From positions 59,464,610-59,528,609 of the forward strand of contig CAMTDV010000013.1 in NCBI GenBank assembly GCA_947069175.1: DNA of 64,000 nt. Reading direction: 5' to 3'. This stretch comes from Scalesia atractyloides. Taxonomy: Eukaryota > Streptophyta > Magnoliopsida > Asterales > Asteraceae. The position numbers were made by a program, and so were the translations under genes. The notes below the pieces were generated by a model. That model saw only the letters and a list, made by a program, of their open reading frames with translations, was not told the DNA's origin and ran no database searches. This document shows positions 57,150 through 64,000 of this stretch, one piece after another (position 1 is the stretch's first letter; each line of letters begins with the position of its first letter).

Positions 57150-57887
57150 ACGCTTGAGCTCTATCTCTCGATCCCTTGCCCAGTTGATCAGTTCGTTTAA
57201 AGTTTCACACTTCGAAGGAGTGATAAACTCTCTAATTTCCCCGCCTTTAACATGTCATGATAACGGTTAATCGTCATTCTTTCTGTCTTCATAAGGTCTT
57301 GGCAAAACTTTAATTTGTCAAGAAACACATTTTGGATCTCGTCTATAGATTATGTGCCTTGTCGAAGATGTAAAAACTCATCTTGAATTCGATCGGCAGT
57401 GGAACTTCAAGAAAGGCTCCTTAAACTCTTGCCATGTAAGTTCCTGAAGCTTTTCTTCTCCCAATTCTTTGCAATGGGTGTCCCATCAATCCTTTGCTTG
57501 GAGTTCGAGTTGGCCCGTTGCAAACATCACCTGATCCTCTTTTTCACGTCTGCTTCGAATAAAAACGGCCTCCATGTGGGAAATCCATCTTTGACATATG
57601 ATAGGATCTATTTTACCATCATACGTTGTAGGGTTACAAGCCATGAAGTCCCTATATGTGCACCTATGGGTCCCCTTTTTGTTTTAAACCCCGCCCATCC
57701 ATTCTTTCAACTCTTCAATCTTGCTAGTCATGATAGCCTCTACTGTTTCTAAAACACGACTTTCTACTTCTTGTGCTAGTTGAGGCATACTAGCTTGCAT
57801 AGCTTTTGCCACTTCCTCTGAAATCTTTTCATTCATTGCTTCTTGACGGGCCAAATCGTTATCATTCAAGTCTCTTTCTTCTTCCAT
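57150..57887 (-). pseudogene. F gag
   Basis: Minus strand. The start ATG at 57887 gives a 67-codon helical, acidic head (LARQEAMNEKISEEVAKAMQ...TSKIEELKEWMGG). After a stop the capsid is readable in broken frames: MACNPTTYDGKIDPIICQRW, ISHMEAVFIRSRREKEDQVM, then ELTWQEFKEPFL and the end near EFITPSKCETLNELINWARD at about 57170-57230. At least four stops or shifts. Confidence 0.65.
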
Positions 57888-58600
57888 CTACATAAACATT
57901 GGTCACTTTCATTATAACATTCATTCTTCAACTTGTCATGTTCATTCATAGCAATTGCTATTCTATTTCATACTTGAATTGTTCATTTTGTATAATGATC
58001 ATAAATGATCAAAAATCATTCACTCGTTTTCAATATTTCGTAAGACTTATTCTTTTAGACATTCTTGCTCTTGGTGTTGACATGTTACGTTTCCAACATA
58101 TTCATCGTGGTTTCAAAAAATAAATTTATACAACTTCTTACATTTAAATTTCGCTTTTCAGGTTTTATGTGAGTTACGGTTTGTATTTTAAGAAACTTGG
58201 TTCAAAAATGTAAAAAGAAGGCATGTTGGGTTCAGGAGGGCCGTCGGCGACGCTCAAACATGGCGTCGGCGACGCGCCTCAGATAGTTGCATCGGAGCCT
58301 TAGTTGCGTAGAAAGTAGGTTAGGCCGTCGGAGAATAGGGGTAGCGTTGGCGACGCCTTAAATGGTCGTCGGCTATCAGCTCTTGGAACCTGTTTACGGG
58401 CCCCGATTCAATCCGAACTACCTCATAATGTCCGCAACATTCCATAACACCTCGCAATCATTTATATATTAATTTTTCACACGTTTATGACTCATAGTAA
58501 GAACACTTACTTGTTTGACGCCAAGGAATGAACACACATGTGCATGAGCTTTCAGTTTGAGTTCAAGCACCTCGACTCATGCTTGAATTCCTCAAACCTA
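57888..58600 (-). repeat. F leader with CGTCGGCGACG palindromes
   Basis: No gene in about 700 bp between PBS and gag. Three copies of the palindrome CGTCGGCGACG: 58242-58252, 58264-58274 and a variant at 58344-58354 (CGTTGGCGACG). The same word occurs in the unrelated Athila-like LTR (7983-7993; variants at 5276 and 5297). Confidence 0.55.
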
Positions 58601-58614
58601 GGCTCTGATACCAA
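58601..58614 (-). promoter_or_regulatory. F primer-binding site
   Basis: On the minus strand TTGGTATCAGAGCC, two bases inside the 5' LTR edge: complement of initiator Met-tRNA. It fixes the minus orientation of F. Confidence 0.9.
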
Positions 58615-58616
58615 CT

Positions 58617-58913
58617 TGTAACGTCCGTCTTTCCCTTACAACCAAAAAGCTATAAAATTTTGAATTTTTTAAAACATAACTTGGAAGTTTCTATTATACC
58701 CTTAAGTTTCATACAACGAGTGCAGCCACAAAACTTTTCAACGACATGATATTTAAACTACTAACTACTAGATTAATTCGTTTTCTAACAAGGGTAACGT
58801 AAAATCCAAAATTTCATCAATTTACAACCAAAAGAGACTTGACCCGTTTGACATTATCTTGACCGGAAGCGTAAGGAGAGTACAAGTGTGTTCGTTCCAA
58901 GCAAAGCGCAGCG
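58617..58913 (-). repeat. F 5' LTR fragment
   Basis: 297 bp starting TGTAACGTCC (plus coordinates), matching the first part of 40823 and 29651 copies. It stops at GCGCAGCG, where G begins; the solo LTR continues TCAAGTAATAG at that point. The rest should lie beyond G. Confidence 0.9.
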
Positions 58914-59125
58914 TGTGATATCCCGGGTTTTTCGGATAACTTACACGTGACATTTGTCGAATAATATATATGCTAAGTATTCAACGTGCATGAATTAAAT
59001 ACGTGTTGTGTGTTGTGTGAATTTTTAGTTATATATGTATGTATAATAAATATGCACACGAACCGAACCGCGACACAAACACAAACCGAACTCTTTGTGA
59101 AACTAGGAAACCTGAAACCCAAGTC

Positions 59126-59390
59126 TTTGGCCGCGAGATGTAGATCTCAAACCTTAAGCCATTCTCGGCCATATGCAACCCAAACCACAAACCTAAACCA
59201 AGAACAAGCCCAAACATGTTTCGGCCGTGAAGATCGAACCCAAACCGAAACCACCCTAGTACTTGGCCGCGAGATCACATCCAAACCAAACTAACTCACC
59301 CAAGCCCCTCGGCCATAAACCCAAACCAGCTCAAACTAATCGGCCACATGATCAACCCAAACTAACCCACCCTAGTCCCTCGGCCGCGAA
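59126..59390 (+). repeat. TCGGCC repeats upstream of the G TATA box
   Basis: Core YTTGGCC/TCGGCC words at 59127, 59165, 59221, 59264, 59309, 59340 and 59380, three of them extended to GGCCGCGA(G)AT, with CCCAAACC words between. Spacing is 31-56 bp. The cluster ends about 40 bp before the TATA box, where U3 enhancer repeats are expected. Confidence 0.6.
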
Positions 59391-59428
59391 TCCAGGATCA
59401 AACCGTAACCTTTATCCTCTTTTGCACC

Positions 59429-59436
59429 TATATAAA
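59429..59436 (+). promoter_or_regulatory. TATA box of G LTR
   Basis: TATATAAA in CACCTATATAAACAAACC; the canonical plant form. Transcription would be expected about 30 bp downstream, near 59465, next to CACACAAAACCCTAAAC. Confidence 0.65.
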
Positions 59437-59770
59437 CAAACCCCATGCATGTTTCATTCACATACACAAAACCCTAAACATTAACTGCCATCGGCAGCCT
59501 TACTCTCATCCCTCTTGATTGCGAACATCTTCTCTCCTTCAGCATCTCGATCTGATCAGCTTTGTTCAATTTCCCGGTCGCTAACAGCTGGTCCCTTTCA
59601 GCCTCGGTCGCAACAGCCTTCCTGTTCTTTTCTTCCGGTCGCCGCAGCAACCATCGCCATCTTCAGTTTCGGTTGCAAGCAATCTTTGATCACCGGATTC
59701 ATTAGTTTAATCACGGTTCGTTTACCTTATTATTAAAAGATTAGAAGTTATCTCTGATTTCAAGATCATG

Positions 59771-59907
59771 TTTCGGATTATATGTATGCTTGAATGTTTA
59801 AGCTGTTTCGGATTATATGTATGCTTGAATGTTTAGTTGTTTCGGATTATATGTATGCTTGAATGTTTAGTTGTCTCGGATTATATGTATGTTTGAATGG
59901 CTTGTTG
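59771..59907 (+). repeat. 34-35-bp tandem repeat in G LTR
   Basis: Four units starting at 59771, 59806, 59840 and 59874, each beginning TTTCGGATTATATGTATGCT (last unit TCTCGG, with changes), plus a partial fifth. Confidence 0.85.
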
Positions 59908-61444
59908 TTTCGGATATATGCGTTGCTGTTCTCAGATCGCATGACGGTATAATTTCGGATTGTTAATACAAGATTGAGAGATTGGAATGAGTTTGAAAGC
60001 TGAATACATATGGGCTGTGTTTTGTTTATAATTACTAGAAGTAAGAACTAGGGTATGCATGGATGAGATATTGGTATTAATCTAGGATTAGAAATCGGTT
60101 TTAGATCGCCTAGATTAGTCGCATGAACGGGATTACACGAGTTTATGATAAAGATATGCTGAAACAGGATGTTGATTAAAAGTTACAGCCGACTTCATCT
60201 GGCTGTAACTTGGTCGTTAGTTGTCGAAAAACGGATTTTCTGATGTCTAGAACGTAGAGATTTGAATAAGGAATCTAATGGCGCTGGATTCATAATTTTC
60301 TGAAGTCGTTTGATATTTTTAAAGGCTAAATAAGTTCAGTAACTAAAACTGTGAAAATCCTGAAATTTTGCTAGTTGTTTGTCAAGCTAGATTTTAAAAT
60401 CAATAGGGAGTTGAGTCATGATTTTTGTACAGAAACTAGGTATAGAAATTTCCGGGCAACTCCAACTGGAATTTTGTTAATCGGACGATCAGTGATTTTT
60501 AAATAAATTCTTCCGTGGACTGCAGTCAGAAAGCGGTAAATCTGACTGCAGCTTAATGAATTAATATTTATGGCTAATTGGTAAAGATTTAGGACTTCGA
60601 AAAATTATGTAAATTTCTATGATATAAATGTCACCTACTGTAAAAATATGGGAATTTTTGGAATGCTAGAACTATTTTATAAAAATCCTAGAAGACAGCT
60701 GAATAATTGAGTGTTAAGCAGAAAGTTGATAACTTGTGATTTTATGCATTAAAGTGTTGCATGGATTTGGAATATGTTCATGATAAGTTGTTTGATTACT
60801 ATGATCACATGAGAATACTTGCATGCATGTTTGAGTGTTAGATATGTTGTTTGTGTGTATCACTTTGTGAGTAAATTGCGTGTGGAAATTGTATTGGTGT
60901 GATTTCACACTGACGTGTAATTAATTGGTTTGTTAGGACGCAACTAGCGGTCCCATCTCTTATAACATCTTTGCTACACTAACCGAGCAAATAAAGGTGA
61001 GTTCACGGCCCCTAACTTTATCCGGTTTTTAAACAACAGGGGGAGAAACATGTATACACTCTCAAACTCAAACTCTTTACGTTATACGAATTTAACGTCA
61101 CATAACTATACGGTAACTAAGTTAATGTTAATGTAATGTTATGGGCACTAAGCAGCTTTATCACTTAAGTCCTCGACAATCTCCTCGGATCGTTAGTATT
61201 TGGGTTAAATAGCGGGGGAATTATAAGTAGTACTACTGGGTCTGACGAGCCCCATCCGAGCTAGTCGCGCTAGCCGACCGGGTATGGTCAACGGGTGTAT
61301 AATTGGCCTAACATCACCATGGTCATGTGATAGGCCTGGCAAAACGGAGGCACAACTGTCAGCTTCGATCGCGAACACTTAGTGACATGACTTTAGGCTA
61401 GCTACCTATATATGTTAACATTGAACTTAATTACGGATCAACTT

Positions 61445-61607
61445 AATATTCCGGGTTTGGAATATTGGAAACATCAACTTATTATCCCGGGTTGGGGATA
61501 ATGGAAACAACAACTTAATATTCCGGGTTTGGAATATTGGAAGCAACAACTTATTATTCCGGGATTGGAATAATGGAACTGATATGTTATCCCGGGTTGG
61601 GGATAAC
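61445..61607 (+). repeat. 36-bp hairpin array in G LTR
   Basis: Five 22-nt hairpins with 8-bp perfect stems and 6-nt GGGNTN loops: 61445-61466 (AATATTCC/GGAATATT), 61481-61502 (ATTATCCC/GGGATAAT), 61517-61538 (as first), 61553-61574 (ATTATTCC/GGAATAAT), 61586-61607 (GTTATCCC/GGGATAAC). Spacers are mostly GGAARCAWCAACTT. Stem changes are always matched on the other arm. Confidence 0.85.
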
Positions 61608-62030
61608 GGAGTAACAAACTGTAACGGAGTAAACAAACGAATTTATGAAAACCTGTGAACTCACTCATCTTTAATGTTGACACTTGTTTCTTTACATGTT
61701 TCTCAGGACGCTAGGAGCTCTAGGTGCACGCACATGCATTGAACAAGACATCATTATCGAGTCTTATTTATAATTATTGTTTTGGGATTTTTCATTTGTT
61801 TTGGCGTTTGTGTTGGCGCCCGCATCACTACTTACTTATGCTTCCGCTCAAACTTTAAAAACTAATGCTCTGCTAAATATTGGTAATTGATATAAAATCT
61901 ACAAAGAACGATTTTGGAAAAACGTATAATCAAATCATGTAGAGTCGTTCGATGTACTAGTGTTTCAGATTCTTGTTTGTTCACATGCCTCGCGGTAAAA
62001 CTCCGCAAGTGGAAATTGAGGGTGTGACAG

Positions 62031-62045
62031 ATTGGTATCAGAGCC
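62031..62045 (+). promoter_or_regulatory. G primer-binding site (initiator Met-tRNA)
   Basis: ATTGGTATCAGAGCC one base after the LTR end: perfect match for initiator Met-tRNA priming. Confidence 0.9.
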
Positions 62046-62235
62046 ACTAGCTATAGAGAACCAGGTTTGCATTAGAAGTAGACCTAAACTATAGCTGATA
62101 TCACGACACTAGACTTAGTTTGGCACCGAATTATTATATCTTGTTATGCAATATGCTACAATCGTGTTTGGTAGGTTATACCTTCATAATAAGAAATGAA
62201 AACAACTCGTAACTAACTACACGACCTAACAGGCA

Positions 62236-62863
62236 ATGTCATCATCCTCATCTTCATCATCGTCCGACAGACTTACACCACCAAGGGCACCAGGAAAGGC
62301 ACCAATGGTGGAACCCATACCACCTTATGGTGTAGAGACACGCTCAGCAGCAAGGAAAAGGCTCGCTCTGGGGAGAGGAGTCGTCGTTGCGCCCAACTAT
62401 TGCTGTACCGGTTGAACCGGTTAATCCTGTAGAAATAGGAGTTGACATGCTTAGAATCCTGGTACATACACAACAAAAACAGTTAGAAAGAATGCAGGAA
62501 ACCATCCTAGCACAAGGATGGATGATCCGACACCTTACAGGAAAGACCGACTCGCTCGAGGAAGAGCATCGTACGAGTAAGATAGCTCGTAACACCATAG
62601 CCAGAGATCTGCGTGCTGAGCAGATAAGAGCTGACTGGCTTGAGGACAGAGTCCTGGAAAACAGTTGGAACATTCAGGAACTGCAAAATCAAGCACTTGA
62701 ACCAGCACCTGCCCCTCCAGTGCCGGTAGAGGAGGATCCAGAAGAGGATCCAGAGGGGGATCCTGAAGAGGATCCGGAGGAGGACCCAGCTGAGGAAGCT
62801 GGAAATGCCGCACAGGATGACGGCAACGACAGTGACTTGGGGAATGGAGACGTAGACGACTGA
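62236..62863 (+). pseudogene. G upstream gag-region ORF with acidic repeats
   Basis: ATG 62236 gives a serine-run head (MSSSSSSSSSDRLTPPRAPG) and VETRSAARKRLALGRG, then a one-base shift near 62390 passes to the frame 62387-62863. That frame has a helical, heptad-like stretch (LRILVHTQQKQLERMQETIL, IARDLRAEQIRADWLEDRVL) and an acidic repeat of EEDPEEDPEGD type (about residues 112-135), ending with TGA at 62861. A serine head plus coiled coil resembles the gag head of E2. A role in particle assembly is inferred from position only. Confidence 0.55.
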
Positions 62864-63123
62864 CACGTCTCGTTTATATTATTTGTTTTCCTTCAGTTTA
62901 TTTATTTTCCCACTTGTGTTTAAACTTGAGACTTTATAGTGAATTCATATGTGTGATTTGCACTTTTGTAAGACGTTGAAATTTCAGTTAATCAAGTATT
63001 TCTTTTGACTATTTAACATATTGGGTTGACATAACTTAATAATTATTAAAGTACGAAGTAGGATAACTATATTGGATATATAGACTTATCGGGGTGTGCT
63101 TGTGTTGTGTTTCGAAGATCTAA
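62864..63123. other. Non-coding gap in G gag region
   Basis: AT-rich, no ORF. It separates the acidic-repeat ORF from the next gag piece. Splice borders are not evident. Confidence 0.4.
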
Positions 63124-63231
63124 ATGGCGACTGGAAGACGTGGAAACCTTAACTTGACGCCGAAGAGCTAGCTGCCATGATTCAGGAGCATGTGAACGCA
63201 GCTTTAGCGGGTGTTCAGAACCAGCCGGCAG
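63124..63231 (+). pseudogene. G gag head before capsid
   Basis: ATG 63124 reads MATGRRGNLNLTPKS then a stop; one missing base restores the usual LTP.ELAAMI wording, which continues from ATG 63177 as MIQEHVNAALAGVQNQPAG. This is the normal Tekay gag N-terminus. It ends at a GTAACC donor-like site at 63232. Confidence 0.6.
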
Positions 63232-63312
63232 GTAACCATTATTAAATTTTCGCGTGAAAATCTAATAGTGAGGCTAGTAAAATTCCTTGCTGACTTCCTG
63301 TTCTCTGTCAGC

Positions 63313-64000
63313 AGGAGGGGCTTTAACCCCTATAAGATGTTCCTTGACGCAAAGCCAAGCAAATTCTCGGGGGCGGAAGGACCCATTGGACTGGTCCGCT
63401 GGATCGAAAAGTCGGAATCCGTTTTTGAAATGTGCAACTGCCTCGAGGCCAACAAGGTCAAATACGCCCCCTCAACACTGGAAGATGGGGCACTGACATG
63501 GTGGAATGCCCAAGTCCAAACACGTGGACTGTTAGCTGCAAATGCAATGGCATGGGCTGAGTTCAAGGCCCTGATTAAAGAGGAGTACTGTCCACGAGAC
63601 AGAGTGCAACAATTGGAACAAGCTCTATGGAACCACAAGATGGTGGGATCGGAAATTGAGGCTTACACCGCAAAACATCATGACTTGGTATTTATGTGTC
63701 CTGAATTGGCCAACACGGTGGAGAAAAGACTCGAGTTCTATCTCGGGGGTCTGGTTCCGGAAATTCAGGGTATGGTGATGTCTAGTAACCCTGTAACTGA
63801 ACATCAAGCAATCCGATTGGCTCACAAACTCACCGATAAAGCGGTGGAACAGAAGAAACTGCCAGCACGGGGTACCACTGAAGTTGCCCCAGATAACAAA
63901 AGAAAATTTGAAGACTCCACTGTTCGACAGTCTTCGTCATCACATCCGCAGCAAGGGAACCAGAAACGGTTCAATCATTACCACAGCCACCGGGGTCATC
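63313..64000 (+). CDS. G gag capsid domain, runs off the window end
   Basis: Open for 229 codons to the edge. It starts RRGFNPYKMFLDAKPSKFSG and follows the gypsy gag pattern: GPIGLVRWIEKSESVFEMCN, GALTWWNAQVQTRG, WAEFKALIKEEYCPRDRVQQ and LEFYLGGLVPEIQGMVMSSN, then a Lys/Ser/His-rich tail (NKRKFEDSTVRQSSSSHPQQ) before the expected zinc knuckles. No stop or shift is visible, so this gag is in better shape than those of E2 and F. The start is the 3' border of the intron-like gap, not an ATG. Confidence 0.8.

Larger units (their letters stand above)
40823..58913 (-). mobile_element. Ty3/gypsy chromovirus F, minus strand, split by H and cut by G
   Basis: Read on the minus strand: 5' LTR (58913 to 58617, truncated by G), PBS, leader, gag, zinc knuckles, protease, RT, RNase H, integrase with chromodomain, then the 3' LTR (53444 to 40823) interrupted by H. 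The left LTR pieces total about 1.81 kb against 1.73 kb for the solo copy, a difference mostly equal to one extra 61-bp unit. Pol has several stops. It inserted into the extra ORF of E4 (flank GTTTC at 40818-40822). Confidence 0.85.
58914..62029 (+). repeat. G 5' LTR
   Basis: 3116 bp. From left to right: seven TCGGCC/TTGGCC-type repeats (59127-59385), TATA box (59429-59436), 34-35-bp tandem repeats (59771-59907), about 1.5 kb with nothing recognised, and a 36-bp hairpin array (61445-61607). No gene: the 102-codon frame at 58986 is a product of the repeated promoter region. Confidence 0.85.
58914..64000 (+). mobile_element. Ty3/gypsy Tekay-type element G, 5' part
   Basis: A new LTR starts TGTGATATCCCGGG exactly where F LTR similarity stops; it ends GGTGTGACA at 62029, followed by a PBS and a gag with capsid domain that runs off the window. 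Wording around 60990-61050 (GTGAGTTCACGGCCCCTAAC, then GGGGGAGAAACATGT) is shared with the E2 LTR end, so the two are related families. Expected target duplication CAGCG (58909-58913); the partner is outside. Confidence 0.85.

Noticed and set aside
1..64000. Host protein-coding genes
   Set aside because: All frames over about 100 codons are element parts or their shadows; no exon-intron gene with a recognisable host domain was found.

Overview
This window is plant nuclear DNA made almost wholly of nested LTR retrotransposons. I see no host protein gene, rRNA gene, CRISPR array or plasmid/phage feature. The evidence is three Ty1/copia elements with a long region after pol (SIRE/Maximus-like) and five Ty3/gypsy units with plant initiator-Met primer-binding sites, chromodomains and long LTRs. 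The gag, pol and extra-ORF style recalls families I know as abundant in Asteraceae; that placement is inference from memory, not from a search.

Layout. (A) 1-5271: 3' half of copia element E1 (pol, non-coding 3' region, polypurine tract, 3' LTR). (B) 5272-9016: remnant of an Athila/Tat-like gypsy element. (C) 9017-19509: decayed Tekay-type chromovirus E2, with truncated 5' LTR and a 3.8 kb 3' LTR. (D) 19510-28108: copia element E3, lacking its 5' end, broken pol, then a conserved 3' region and an extra ORF. (E) 28109-40822: copia element E4, with 5' LTR, PBS, gag, pol and extra ORF. Its gag is split by a solo gypsy LTR (29651-31383, target duplication AGACG) and its extra ORF is cut at 40823 by gypsy element F. 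(F) 40823-58913: chromovirus F, on the minus strand. Its left LTR is split by element H (41443-52245, target duplication ACTTT) and its right LTR is cut at 58914 by element G, which runs off the window end. The order of insertion is therefore E4, then F, then H and G.

Coding state. Every polyprotein here is interrupted. H is the youngest: its two 2.65 kb LTRs differ at roughly 45 places by eye (about 98% identity), and it keeps a 910-codon stretch with zinc knuckles, protease, RT and RNase H plus a second stretch with integrase core and chromodomain. A stop codon and several frameshifts still break it.

The interesting material is non-coding. Each H LTR carries a Ser/Leu-tRNA-like module on the minus strand with perfect Pol III A and B boxes (B box perfect in the 3' LTR), and a 169-bp x 3 tandem array of D-arm-like hairpins with paired base changes, each followed by a T-run. 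E4 carries clusters of a 20-bp dyad (TTAYCTTCGCACGAAGRTAA) in its LTR, before gag and before its extra ORF. The G LTR has five 22-nt hairpins at 36-bp spacing whose stems change in compensating pairs. E1, E3 and E4 share a stem-loop and a conserved block just after pol. Together these suggest that LTR and untranslated regions in this genome carry repeated, structure-conserving elements.
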